Below, piece after piece: positions 9,301 to 16,145 of a DNA stretch of 64,000 nt. Source of the DNA: Mangrovibrevibacter kandeliae (GTDB lineage Bacteria; Pseudomonadota; Alphaproteobacteria; Rhizobiales; Rhizobiaceae); assembly GCF_024519155.1 (NCBI RefSeq), contig NZ_JANIFJ010000003.1, positions 372,001 to 436,000 of the forward strand, written 5' to 3'. The notes under the pieces are model-generated. The model was not told the DNA's origin. It ran no database searches and saw only the letters and a list, made by a program, of their open reading frames with translations. Each line of letters begins with the position of its first letter. The stretch's first letter is position 1. Both the position numbers and the translations under genes were made by a program.

Positions 9301-10489
9301 GATTTCCGAGCGCATCTCGGGCGAGGTCGGCACGACGCTCGAAGCGACCGAGAAGCAGATGGAATCGGCCGAGACGCGCTCGCGCTCGGCGGCGGAGGCC
9401 ATCCGCGACGCGGTGGAGACGGCGCTCTCCGACATTTCGAGTCGCTTCGACGGCGCGACCGAGGAGATGCGGCAGACGGCCGACGCCATCCGTGAGGAGC
9501 TGGCCGGCGCCCGCAGCGAGATCAAGCGCGGCGTCTTCGAGCTGCCCGAGGAGACCCGGGAGAGCACGGAGGCGATGCGCCGTGCGGTGGGCGATCAGAT
9601 CCGGGCCCTCCGCGATCTCAGCGACATCGTCAATCGCTCCGGCCGCGCACTCGACGTCGCGTCTCGCCGTCCGCCCGAGGCGGCATCGGCGCCGGCATCC
9701 GGGCCGTCGCAGGCGCCGCGGTCGTCCTCGCTGCCGAGCCGCGGCTTCACGCCGCGCGCCAGCGAGCCGGTCGCACGGCCCGAGCCGACCCCGACGCGTC
9801 CGGCGGAGCGGGTGCGAGCGGAGGGCGACCAGCGCCTGACGGCCTCGTTCGGCACTGACGGCAACCTTGCCCGCGACCTGCGGCCGAGCTTCGAGGCGGC
9901 GCCTGCTCCGGCTCACACCGTGGCTCCGGCACCCACCCCGGCGCCGACGCCATCGCGCACCGCGCCGACGCAGAGTGCGCCGGCGCCACGCGGGAGCGAC
10001 GAGCGCACCGGCGGCGGCTGGGTCTCCGACCTCCTGCGCCGCGCCTCGCGTGACGAGGAGACGGGCGCCGCACCGCGCGCGCCGGCGACGGCCGAGGGTG
10101 CTGCGGCTCCGGAGCCTGCGGGCCGGGCGGATCGCTCGCCGGCGCACGTGGTCGAATCGCTGAACTCGCTGTCGGTCGACATCGCCCGAGCAATCGATCA
10201 CAACGCCTCGATCGATCTCTGGGAGCGCTACCGCAACGGCGAGCGGAACGTCTTCACCCGCCGGCTCTACACCCTGAAGGGGCAGCAGACCTTCGACGAG
10301 ATCCGCCGCAAGTACCAACGCGACGGCGACTTCAAGGCCGCGGTCGATCTCTACATTGCCGACTTCGAGCGACTGCTCGCCGACGTCAGCCGGCAGGATC
10401 CGAGCAACGGCCTGACGCGCAACTACCTCGCGTCGGACACCGGGAAGGTCTACACGATGCTGGCGCACGCCTCCGGCCGCTTCGACTGA
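3335..10489 (+). CDS. gpr: Giant coiled-coil membrane protein, GPR/RgsE-like growth pole ring protein
   Basis: A 2384-residue protein. Visible layout: acidic N-terminal tail (1-130), two hydrophobic segments at about 176-198 and 212-235, then roughly 1850 residues of amphipathic helical repeats rich in DER, LDER and LDQR units, a proline/alanine-rich linker (about 2110-2260), and a compact C-terminal domain (about 2293-2384, starting DLWERYRNGERNVF). This matches the architecture of GPR of Agrobacterium tumefaciens (about 2100 residues, apolipoprotein-like repeats, N-terminal membrane anchor) and RgsE of Sinorhizobium, which form a ring at the growing pole and are needed for polar growth. The start is the ATG after AAGAGG at 3317-3322, spacing rather long. 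The protein appears somewhat longer than its relatives. A generic kinesin or apolipoprotein label would reflect only the repeats. Confidence 0.8.
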   Translation: MSNTKTNELLSDEAVNELEEALRADLFADDEGGRTLSIETEEPLAASAAGHVEPETLPVESIDIDFAFDDFDRRVEEAADALRVEGSDEPAPAEPDEDEVAAAVAAAATAGAEPGWQRDAGARAAERYAANAARADTDAEPSRAGSYRGTPANDEQRRSAVMTRGLLDRRASRAPLWASSILSAGWLGLTGFVTWSQYGTGLLTLPETPAGLLQLAEIAGLAFGPVVLMFGFANMTRRSRELQMTSRSMAEVALRLAEPEAAATERVMSVGQAVRREISALSEGVERTLARTAELEGLVHSEVTTLERAYADNEVKIRALVRDLATEREAMLSHAERLRSAVVGSHQRLVEDVDSTSEQILGRIEEATGRLGQLLSSSGESFDRAYAERTERLEQMMEEQGRLADDRLRRNGEDLLARITGAAETAAERLGRFGEAFEQQFDRSMIELENRSNAAVGQIGVVSEDLQSRIAASGELVRQALQERGDRLDVDSDRLIARLEDTLDQRNERAVAVFDAAHEKAVGGLDERISSLAGTLDARSGELIAAVEGRTTAIEGSSERIFEALQQRAGDFARLLTERTRDIGQAFQDGQSRLIETADAAIGSANGAVDERIAVLQALVDERGGNLARALDGSIARLSDVTQSGMGQLESQSERLELSLADLTGRIEQILASGSEGIHSATEVATRQMQNTLEGRVEAAAALLGTRADELEASLGFTLQNFLETVAGNGEQITLGVDQRLEAMRLLFERADASLGGGFDERGRALAALLDERLQAIDGLIETGRDTLVGTLDQRIDQIAALIAQRSGNLASVFDQRSHALVESLDERASRFGEEFDERGNKLASGLGDRLTAIQELLETSRASMIGGLQEHESTLGEALEMHTRALRALSEDTHTTLTSALDGRIGEITAAFDTASNAVADDIAARLGGLRAAIEQSRADITGDLDDLTDRMGGTLDAGRQRLGEEVERRAELLVAGMETGVRTLVDALDLRVTDLHAAADDSRTALLSGLDERVASLQTALTSTQDLLGPALSERVASLHEQVDTAQRSLALLLDGQTDMVGSALNQRIEALREMIDGASTALVETFDGRSQSLGVAISDRIDGLRHTVDGTRAQIEAALDSRVAALVEALASGDDRLAQGLDARSAALADLIEQARSLLLDGLDERLSTINGLIDTGQGGMLAGLDERTQSLAGLLDERIDRFSGTLQDADKRIALAIEDRREHFASLVEDAARSVAATVNDRADDFRRAIELSVGELGTSLETRKDEFATLLDTGSTSLTGALDQRTEAISTALERGLGNVERTLNNRTQAIAESLRQTMATVVASLAEEADRARQSLGQEVGRIDESFGSIDGRLKQSGDAVSQRIVEEADRLAERLAGVGEDLRLRGEVARGDLAAEGDRIAEAVGGAIDTLRSLSETARLGFAGDAETLASTFRQLSNDMRREAEETRESLAGEGTAFATQISGASLSMRAEVDAARESLGHIAGDLLGGLSELAERLRHDADEARHEIGRQTDALGSELATAADRLRDVGDATRERFATSAVAISDEVQAATQLMREHTDDARLALAENTDAFAKRLSGAAFSIRSEAERAASSLEERAARFSDDLSSMSQTLGSLLASSSSTMQSDLASATVSLRGELETAADTMKADMFDVATRLREDVNYASETLTRDAERAREAIVVEGGELARQLAGVQATLREESEAAQERLLEGAGAFRGDLDERTEALNALLVARSREMSRIIEDEARPAIERLGASGADVVQLIEDASRDAKLRLQDENAALIDALARRAGETVETLTRSSQEILDTLDERTSTTLGAVAEIRAQLSQEVDTLIDRLSRTNGTLRSLVDDAAASLGAIDGTLTEAGNRFTESTERAAETIAATAGQLDGNLGRLDELSAVTLDKVSAIAERFDEHGRSLREATELLETAQSGLGTTLDSGRTGLEELSAGLVQRSEEIGTLMRSFEGVLNGLFDRAEQRSRLISERISGEVGTTLEATEKQMESAETRSRSAAEAIRDAVETALSDISSRFDGATEEMRQTADAIREELAGARSEIKRGVFELPEETRESTEAMRRAVGDQIRALRDLSDIVNRSGRALDVASRRPPEAASAPASGPSQAPRSSSLPSRGFTPRASEPVARPEPTPTRPAERVRAEGDQRLTASFGTDGNLARDLRPSFEAAPAPAHTVAPAPTPAPTPSRTAPTQSAPAPRGSDERTGGGWVSDLLRRASRDEETGAAPRAPATAEGAAAPEPAGRADRSPAHVVESLNSLSVDIARAIDHNASIDLWERYRNGERNVFTRRLYTLKGQQTFDEIRRKYQRDGDFKAAVDLYIADFERLLADVSRQDPSNGLTRNYLASDTGKVYTMLAHASGRFD

Positions 10490-10519
10490 GCCGCGGGGAA
10501 CGAGCGTTCGAGACTGCGG

Positions 10520-10547
10520 AACGGCCGGATCTCAGGATCCGGCCGTT
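10520..10547. terminator. Hairpin terminator between gpr and the reductase gene
   Basis: A perfect 12-bp inverted repeat, AACGGCCGGATC and GATCCGGCCGTT, separated by TCAG. It lies 30 bases after the gpr stop and between convergent genes, so it could serve both strands. The following T-run is short (TTTG), so it is a strong hairpin but not a textbook intrinsic terminator. The rest of the 168-base gap shows nothing else. Confidence 0.7.
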
Positions 10548-10657
10548 TGCGTTCGCCGATGCGGAGCCTGGATGTCGCTGTTGGCGCGCGCTGGATCGGC
10601 GAGCCGGGATGCGTTCGAGGCGGCGGCTCTGGAGGCTTCGCACTCCGCTTGCCGCGC

Positions 10658-11548
10658 TCAGCGGACGTAGTCGGGCCTGTCGATGTCGCTGATGAGGTCA
10701 CGCTCGCGCGGCTGCCAGCCGAGGCGGGCCCGGGTCTCGGCGCTTGAGGCCGGCCCGTCACCCGCAACCCACATCGCGAGCCCGCCGAAGTGAGCCTGCG
10801 CGGCCTCGGGCGTCAGAGACGTCGCCGGCACGCCGACCTGGCGGCCGATCGCCTCGGCGATCTGTCGGAATGGCACGCCCTCTTCCGCGACCGCATGGTG
10901 CGCTTCGCCCGGGGCGCCGCGTTCCAGCGCCAACCGGAACACGCGGGCGGCGTCCAGACGGTGGACCGACGGCCAGCGGTTCTCTCCGTTGCCCACATAA
11001 GCGGACACGCCTTTCTCCCGAGCGACGGCGGCGAGCATGGGGACGAACCCATGACGTTCACCCAGCCCATGAACCGACCGCGGCAGGCGAACCACGCTGG
11101 CGTGGATGCCCCGTTCGGCGAGCGCGAAAGCCGTCTGCTCCGAGGCGCGTGGAAAGCCGGGGATCATCGGCGGTCGCGCGTCCTCGGTGAAGATCTCGCC
11201 GTCCGGCAGCAGCCCGAAGCCGCTCGTCACCACGATTGGCCGGGTGGAACCATCGAACGCTTCGCCGAAGGTCTCGATCGCCCGACGGTCCTCCTGTGCC
11301 AGCGTCTCGATGTCGGCGAGATCGAGGCCGAACGCCGTGTAGACGATCCCGTCGGCCTCGCTCGCCGCCCGCCGAAGGAGATCCAGCTCGGCAAGCGAGC
11401 CGACCAGCGGCCTCCCGCCGGCTGCAGCGAAGGCTTCGCCCTTGTCTCGCGAGCGAACGAGACCGGTCACCAAATGACCGGCGGCGATCAACTTGCGCGC
11501 GACGACCGATCCCACCCAGCCGTTCGCACCTGTTAGAAATACGCGCAT
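10658..11548 (-). CDS. NAD(P)-dependent epimerase/SDR family oxidoreductase
   Basis: A 296-residue extended short-chain dehydrogenase-like protein, with the Rossmann motif TGANGWVG (6-13) at its N-terminus. A canonical YxxxK is not obvious; an SxxTxF-type arrangement (RASEQTAF) stands where it would be. It most resembles the atypical NAD(P)H-binding reductases of small carbonyl substrates; the substrate is unknown. Start chosen at the ATG beginning MRVFLTG, preceded by AAAAGG; a start 10 codons earlier is possible. It is divergent from a tetR gene with two perfect operator palindromes between them, so it is probably the repressed target. Confidence 0.82.
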   Translation of the reverse strand: MRVFLTGANGWVGSVVARKLIAAGHLVTGLVRSRDKGEAFAAAGGRPLVGSLAELDLLRRAASEADGIVYTAFGLDLADIETLAQEDRRAIETFGEAFDGSTRPIVVTSGFGLLPDGEIFTEDARPPMIPGFPRASEQTAFALAERGIHASVVRLPRSVHGLGERHGFVPMLAAVAREKGVSAYVGNGENRWPSVHRLDAARVFRLALERGAPGEAHHAVAEEGVPFRQIAEAIGRQVGVPATSLTPEAAQAHFGGLAMWVAGDGPASSAETRARLGWQPRERDLISDIDRPDYVR

Positions 11549-11593
11549 GTCCGCAGCCTTTTCTGTATGCAGCGGCAACGGGATCGTCGCCGA

Positions 11594-11608
11594 TGTCAGT
11601 CACTGACA
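11594..11608. promoter_or_regulatory. TetR-type operator, copy 1
   Basis: The 15-base palindrome TGTCAGTCACTGACA (arms TGTCAGT and ACTGACA around one central base). It lies 45 bases upstream of the reductase start and is repeated exactly 23 bases further on. Paired palindromes of this size in a divergent reductase/tetR interval are the usual arrangement for autoregulated TetR control. Confidence 0.75.
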
Positions 11609-11616
11609 TATGGCGA

Positions 11617-11631
11617 TGTCAGTCACTGACA
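11617..11631. promoter_or_regulatory. TetR-type operator, copy 2
   Basis: Second identical TGTCAGTCACTGACA palindrome, 23 bases from the first, about two helical turns. The flanking CGA is also duplicated, so the repeat unit is 18 bases. It sits just ahead of the ribosome site of the tetR gene, so a bound repressor would block that gene too. Confidence 0.75.
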
Positions 11632-11646
11632 AGAGGAGTGGCCGCG

Positions 11647-12210
11647 GTGGCAAGACTGCAGGACGACGTGCGGGGGCGTCTTCAGCGGGCAGCCTTGGAC
11701 CTGTTCCGGGCGCAGGGTTTCGAGCGGACGACGGCTGCGGAAATCGCGGCGGAGGCCGGGGTGACGGAGCGAACCTTCTTCCGTCACTTCGCCGACAAGC
11801 GGGAGGTCCTGTTCGACGGCGAGGCGGTGCTGCGCGACGCTCTCACGGCCGCCCTCGCCGATGCGCCGGACGCTGAGGGGCCGATGGCAATGCTGTTTCA
11901 CGCGTTCGACGCGGTGACGCCGGTGCTCGAAGCGAACCGTCCCTTCTCCGAACCGTGGCATCAACTGGTCTCGACCACTCCCGCCCTGCACGAGCGCTCG
12001 TTGGCGAAGACCGCCGCGCTGACGGACGCTCTGACGATGTCGCTACAGGCCCGCGGTGTTCCCGAGCATCGCGCAGCGCTCGCCGCGCGGGCGGGTATGG
12101 CGTCCTTCGTCTATGCCACACTGGCATGGCTGGAGGATCCGAAGCTGCCACTTGCCGAGCGGCTCGACCTTGTACAGCGAGAGCTGAAGGCCCTGGTTCG
12201 TGCGGACTGA
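11647..12210 (+). CDS. TetR/AcrR family transcriptional regulator
   Basis: A 187-residue repressor. Residues about 8-56 form the TetR helix-turn-helix: RAALDLFRAQGFERTTAAEIAAEAGV then TERTFFRHFADKREVLF, closely matching the family. The C-terminal ligand domain is unremarkable. I chose the GTG at 11647 because AGGAG stands at 11634-11638 with proper spacing; upstream starts would run through the operator copies. The duplicated palindrome in front of it and the divergent reductase indicate autoregulation and control of that gene. Inducer unknown. Confidence 0.9.
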   Translation: MARLQDDVRGRLQRAALDLFRAQGFERTTAAEIAAEAGVTERTFFRHFADKREVLFDGEAVLRDALTAALADAPDAEGPMAMLFHAFDAVTPVLEANRPFSEPWHQLVSTTPALHERSLAKTAALTDALTMSLQARGVPEHRAALAARAGMASFVYATLAWLEDPKLPLAERLDLVQRELKALVRAD

Positions 12211-12261
12211 AGAACGGATGCCACTCCAGACGGCCGGCAGATCCGGCGCGCCCTGTCGGTG

Positions 12262-12855
12262 TCAGATCAGCGCCATCGTCCAGGCGACGATGTCGCCGGC
12301 GGTGCGGTCGAAGGCGCGATCGAGGGCGGCAACGTAGTCGCCATTGGCGCTGCCACGCACCGGCTCGACCGTGTCGAAGACGCGGGTCGCCCGTACCACG
12401 CCATTGCGATCGTTCAGCATCTTCACGGCGATCTCGATCTTGGCCGAGCGGCCTCCGCCGGCCACGTCGATCTCGAACTGCCGGATTTCGGTGACGATCT
12501 GCCAGTCGATCGCCAGCCCCTGCCCCGGCACGCCGACCGCGCCGACGCGCCCGGTGTTCTCGAAGGCCTGGACGAGGCGCAGCTGCACCATGCGCGGCAG
12601 CCGGTCGCTCCACTGGCTGTTGCCGAGGAATTCGACCGTGTAGGGCGTCGGCTTCACAACGATATGGTCGCTGTCGAGGGTCTTGATCGCGGTTGGCTCG
12701 GCGATCAGCAGCTGCGCCCGGGTCGCGCCCTTCTGCGCGGCGGCGATTTCGGGCGCGGAGATCTCGTAGGTATCCGGCGGGGTCGAGAGCGAGGCGCAAG
12801 AGCACAGACCGGTCGCGAGTGCCGCGAAAAGCGCAGACCTGGCTGCTGACGTCAT
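12262..12855 (-). CDS. ABC-type transport auxiliary lipoprotein (Mla/Pqi-linked)
   Basis: A 197-residue protein with a hydrophobic N-terminus and cysteines at 18 and 20 in a lipobox-like context (ATGLCSC), followed by a domain with TPYTVEFLGNSQWSDRLPRMVQ, characteristic of the ABC-transport auxiliary component family (PqiC-like, formerly DUF330) that accompanies MCE transporters. Probably an outer-membrane or periplasmic lipoprotein that docks the MlaD hexamer. It is the last gene after mlaE, mlaF and mlaD on the same strand, although 192 bases separate it from mlaD and it may also have its own promoter. Confidence 0.82.
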   Translation of the reverse strand: MTSAARSALFAALATGLCSCASLSTPPDTYEISAPEIAAAQKGATRAQLLIAEPTAIKTLDSDHIVVKPTPYTVEFLGNSQWSDRLPRMVQLRLVQAFENTGRVGAVGVPGQGLAIDWQIVTEIRQFEIDVAGGGRSAKIEIAVKMLNDRNGVVRATRVFDTVEPVRGSANGDYVAALDRAFDRTAGDIVAWTMALI

Positions 12856-12986
12856 CGACTAAACCTCCACACATCCGGTTCCAACCGCGCGAGACCGGCA
12901 CTGCCGAGCTGCACGCCCGTCCCGCGCGTCCGCAGCCGCACAGACACATACGAAGTTTTAAGCATTGGCGCGACCGGATCACCCGC

Positions 12987-13010
12987 AGCGGGCCCGAATT
13001 CGGGTCCGCT
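12987..13010. other. Near-perfect 24-base palindrome between mlaD and the lipoprotein gene
   Basis: AGCGGGCCCGAA followed directly by TTCGGGTCCGCT; on RNA one G-U pair is the only imperfection, with an AATT loop. It lies in the 192-base gap downstream of mlaD. No T-run follows on the coding strand, so it may be an mRNA-stabilising or attenuating hairpin, or a protein site. Confidence 0.4.
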
Positions 13011-13047
13011 GTCACATATGCGCGTCATCCCGAGTCTCGCGAAGCGG

Positions 13048-15282
13048 TCACCGGCGAGTACGGCCGCCGAACTCCTTCACCTCGTCGCCGCCATAGATCA
13101 GCCGGCTTGGATTGTCGGAGAAGTCGGTCACCGCCCGCTCGATCCGGCCGACCGACTGGGTGATGGACCGAACGGCGCCGCGCACCTCCTTGAGCCCGTC
13201 GCCGGAGAAGCTCTGAAGGTTGGCGGCGATCGGGGCGATCTGCGCGCGCAGCGAGTCGGCGGTCTGGCGGATCGACTCCAGCGTCTTCGTCGCCTCCTCG
13301 CTCAGCCCCTTTCCATCGGCGCCCTGCAGGAAGCCGTTGGCGGTGTCGAAGACCCGTCCCGCCTTGATCGAGGCTTCGTTGAAGCTTCCTGTCGCAGCCT
13401 GCGCGTTGGAGATGATCCGGTCGATGTCCTCCTGCCGGTTGCCGATGTCGTTGGCGACGCGGGCAACCGAATCGGCGGCGCTGGCAATGTTGGTCGACGC
13501 CGCCGAGGCGTTGTCGATTGCAGTGCGCACGCTGTCCGGGTTGACCCCGGCGAGGATGCCGTCGATCCGCGTGCGGGTGCCGTTGAGGCCGGTCAGCGCC
13601 GTGTCGAGGCTGCCGGCAGCCTTGCCGGCATTGTCGATGAAGCTCTGGATCGCCTCACGCTTCTGGTTCAGCGCCGCCGTCACGCCCTCCACGTTGTCGA
13701 GGGTCGCGGAGATCTTCGCGCTGTCCACCGAGGTGATCAGCTTGTTCGCGTTGTCGATCGTCTGGTTCAGCTTGGCGCTCGCCTCGGTGGCGTTGGCCGA
13801 CAGCGGCGTCAGGCTGGCGAGGAAGCGGTCGATGTCGTCCTGCTTCGCCGCGACCGTCCCGGTGATGCGTTCGATGTTGCCGGCGGCGTTGGATGCTGCC
13901 GCAATCGCGCCCTTGATCTGTTCGCTCTGACCGCCGACGGAGGTGGCGACGTCCGACACCCCCTTCGCCGCGGACGACACGTCGTCGATGGCGCCCGACA
14001 CCTTCTGCGGATCGACGGAGGCGATCAGCCGATTGGCGCCGTCGACCGCCTGGTTCAGCTTGGCCGATGCCTCGTTCACGTTGGCGCCGATCGGCGCCAG
14101 ATTGGCCATGAACTGGTCGATCTGGTCCTGCTTCGCCGCGACCGTCCCGGTGATGCGTTCGATGTTCCCGGCGGCGTTCGAAGCCGATGCGATGGCGGTT
14201 CGGATCGCCTCGCTCTGATCGCCGACCGACTGGGCCGCGCCGGAGATGCCGGCGGCCGCCTTGGAGATGTTGTCGATGGCGCTCGCCACCTCCTCCGGCT
14301 TGATCGCCGCGATCACCGTGCTGGCCGAGCCGAGCGCGGTGTCGAGCTTCGTCGCAACTTGGGAAGCGGTGTCGGAGATCGGGCCGAGATTGCCGAGGAA
14401 GCGATCGATCGCCGGACGATTCTGCTGGATCGCCTCGCCGACGCCCCCGACGCTTCTCGCCGCCGTCGAGATGTCCTGGATGGCTGCCTGGATGTTGTCG
14501 CCCTGGCCGCGCAGCGTGCCGGTGATCGAGGCGACGTTCTGCAGCGTGTCGCGCACCGCGTTCTGGTCCACCGCATCGAGCACGCCGCGCACCGACGTGA
14601 AGAGGTCCGGCAGGTCCTGCGCGACACCGTTGGCGGTGTCCGCGAGCCGGCTCGCGCTCTGCAGGAAGTTGTCGATGTTGCCCGAGTTGGCCGCGAGACT
14701 CGAGGTGAAGACCTCGACGTTCTTGGAGGTCTTGGCGATGTTGTCGGCGGTGACGTGGACGGCCGGGCCGACGTCGCCCACCATGCCTTCGAACTGGCCG
14801 AGGATGTTGTTGGCGCGCTCGGCGATGTCCTTGGCGGTCGCCAGAAGATCGGTGACGTCCGAGGGGTCGGCGGTGATGACCGGCACCGTGCCCTGCTGCT
14901 GGGCCTCTCGGATGATGTTCTTCTCGTTGACGTCGCCGCCCTTCAGCTCGATGAAGGCGATGCCCGTGAGGCCCTGGAAGCCGATGGTGGCACGGGTCGA
15001 CTCGGTGATCGGGATGTTGCCGTCGACCTGGGTCGTGGCGATCACCACCCGCGGATTGTTCGGGTCGAGCCGCAGCTGGCGCACGTCGCCGACCTTCAGG
15101 CCGTTGAACAGCACCTGGCTGCCCTGGCCGAGGCCGGTCACCGACCCCTCGATGCGCACGATCATGTTGATCTGATTGCCGGTGTCGGCGACCTTCGCCG
15201 ACCAGTAGACGAAGCCGAAGGCGGCCGCGAGCACGAGCAGCGTGAAGACGCCGACGAGGACGTAGTTCGCTCTGGTTTCCAT
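13048..15282 (-). CDS. mlaD: MlaD-type MCE family lipid-binding protein, enlarged
   Basis: Periplasmic substrate-binding subunit of an Mla-type phospholipid transporter. It has one N-terminal membrane anchor (about 7-28), an MCE domain (about 35-115, with GLKVGDV and FQGLTGIAFIELKGG), and then over 550 residues of helical, alanine/asparagine-rich repeats. Two 96-residue repeats at about 293-388 and 389-484 are very similar, and more degenerate units flank them. At 744 residues it is far longer than E. coli MlaD (about 180) and, to my knowledge, longer than usual rhizobial forms. mlaF ends 14 bases upstream, so the genes form an operon. Confidence 0.9.
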   Translation of the reverse strand: METRANYVLVGVFTLLVLAAAFGFVYWSAKVADTGNQINMIVRIEGSVTGLGQGSQVLFNGLKVGDVRQLRLDPNNPRVVIATTQVDGNIPITESTRATIGFQGLTGIAFIELKGGDVNEKNIIREAQQQGTVPVITADPSDVTDLLATAKDIAERANNILGQFEGMVGDVGPAVHVTADNIAKTSKNVEVFTSSLAANSGNIDNFLQSASRLADTANGVAQDLPDLFTSVRGVLDAVDQNAVRDTLQNVASITGTLRGQGDNIQAAIQDISTAARSVGGVGEAIQQNRPAIDRFLGNLGPISDTASQVATKLDTALGSASTVIAAIKPEEVASAIDNISKAAAGISGAAQSVGDQSEAIRTAIASASNAAGNIERITGTVAAKQDQIDQFMANLAPIGANVNEASAKLNQAVDGANRLIASVDPQKVSGAIDDVSSAAKGVSDVATSVGGQSEQIKGAIAAASNAAGNIERITGTVAAKQDDIDRFLASLTPLSANATEASAKLNQTIDNANKLITSVDSAKISATLDNVEGVTAALNQKREAIQSFIDNAGKAAGSLDTALTGLNGTRTRIDGILAGVNPDSVRTAIDNASAASTNIASAADSVARVANDIGNRQEDIDRIISNAQAATGSFNEASIKAGRVFDTANGFLQGADGKGLSEEATKTLESIRQTADSLRAQIAPIAANLQSFSGDGLKEVRGAVRSITQSVGRIERAVTDFSDNPSRLIYGGDEVKEFGGRTRR
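13831..14406 (-). repeat. Tandem 288-base repeat inside mlaD
   Basis: Two adjacent 288-base units (13831-14118 and 14119-14406), each encoding 96 residues. The first roughly 60 bases of each unit differ at only a few positions, the rest is more diverged. A third degenerate unit with the same 96-residue spacing is visible on the protein upstream (RPAIDRFLGNLGP aligned to QIDQFMANLAP). The near-identity in DNA suggests recent duplication or gene conversion. Confidence 0.75.
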
Positions 15283-15296
15283 TTCCGGCCTCCTTG

Positions 15297-16145
15297 TTAT
15301 TGCGCCGCGGGAGCGACGATCGTGCGGGCGCGCTTGCCGTGGAAGTACGAGCGCACCCAGGGGTCGTCGAAGTCGAGCATGGTCTGCAGCGGCCCTTCGA
15401 CGAGCACGCGCTTGCGGCCGAGAACGGCAATCCGGTCGCAGGCCTGATACAGGCTGTCGAGGTCGTGGGTCACCATGTAGACGGTGAGACCCAGCGTGTC
15501 GCGCAGCGTCATGATCAGCTCGTCGAACTCGGCCGCACCGATCGGATCGAGGCCCGAGGTGGGCTCGTCGAGGAAGACGATGTCCGGATCGAGCGCCAGC
15601 GCGCGGGCGAGCGCGGCACGCTTGATCATGCCGCCCGACAGCTGCGAGGGATACTTGTCGGCTGCGTCGGGCTGCAGCCCGACGAGGTCGATCTTCAGCC
15701 GCGCAAGTTCGTGCATCAGCGACGGCGACAGGTCGAGATACTCGCGCATCGGCACCTCGATGTTCTCGAGCACCGTCAGCGAGGAGAACAGCGCACCCTG
15801 CTGGAACAGCACGCCCCAGCGCTGCTCGACTGCCAGGCGCTCGGCATCGCTCGCCTGCTCGTAGTCGACGCCGAAGATCTCGATCGTCCCGCCCTGCTTC
15901 TGGTTCAGCCCCAGAATGGTGCGCAGGAGGACCGACTTTCCGGTGCCGGACGCGCCGACGAAGCCGAGGATCTCGCCGCGTCGCACGTCGAGCGACAGGT
16001 TCTCGAGCACCGTCTTGCCGCCGAAGCCGACGGTGACGTCACGGGCGGAGATGATGATCTCCTGCTCGCCCGTCGCCGCCGGCTTGGCGGTGCCAGTTGC
16101 CGGTTCAGTAGCCGATTGCTGCATAGAAGATCGCAAAAATGCCAT
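15297..16145 (-). CDS. mlaF: MlaF-type ABC transporter ATP-binding protein
   Basis: ATPase of the Mla phospholipid transporter. In the 282-residue form: Walker A GASGTGKS (64-71), Q-loop LFQQGALF, signature LSGGM (169-173), Walker B IVFLDEP (189-195), and the switch histidine in MVTHD. The sequence GLNQKQGG and LSGGMIKRAALARAL are typical of MlaF rather than other importers. The ATG at 16145 gives a 41-base overlap with mlaE; a second ATG at 16124 would shorten the protein by 7 residues and neither has a strong ribosome site. Operon mlaE-mlaF-mlaD. Confidence 0.93.
   Translation of the reverse strand: MAFLRSSMQQSATEPATGTAKPAATGEQEIIISARDVTVGFGGKTVLENLSLDVRRGEILGFVGASGTGKSVLLRTILGLNQKQGGTIEIFGVDYEQASDAERLAVEQRWGVLFQQGALFSSLTVLENIEVPMREYLDLSPSLMHELARLKIDLVGLQPDAADKYPSQLSGGMIKRAALARALALDPDIVFLDEPTSGLDPIGAAEFDELIMTLRDTLGLTVYMVTHDLDSLYQACDRIAVLGRKRVLVEGPLQTMLDFDDPWVRSYFHGKRARTIVAPAAQ

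Noticed and set aside
3176-10468. Two very long leftward open frames (over 1100 codons each) antisense to gpr
   Set aside because: They mirror the high GC and regular repeats of gpr, have no recognisable domains, and read as low-complexity RRD/AEA-like protein; the forward frame has clear architecture.
3335-10489. Repeats in gpr as a CRISPR array or mobile repeat
   Set aside because: They are protein-level coiled-coil repeats of irregular length, not identical DNA units with spacers.
13018-15447. An 809-codon rightward frame antisense to mlaD
   Set aside because: A GC-driven shadow of mlaD; its repeats copy the mlaD repeats and no domain is seen.
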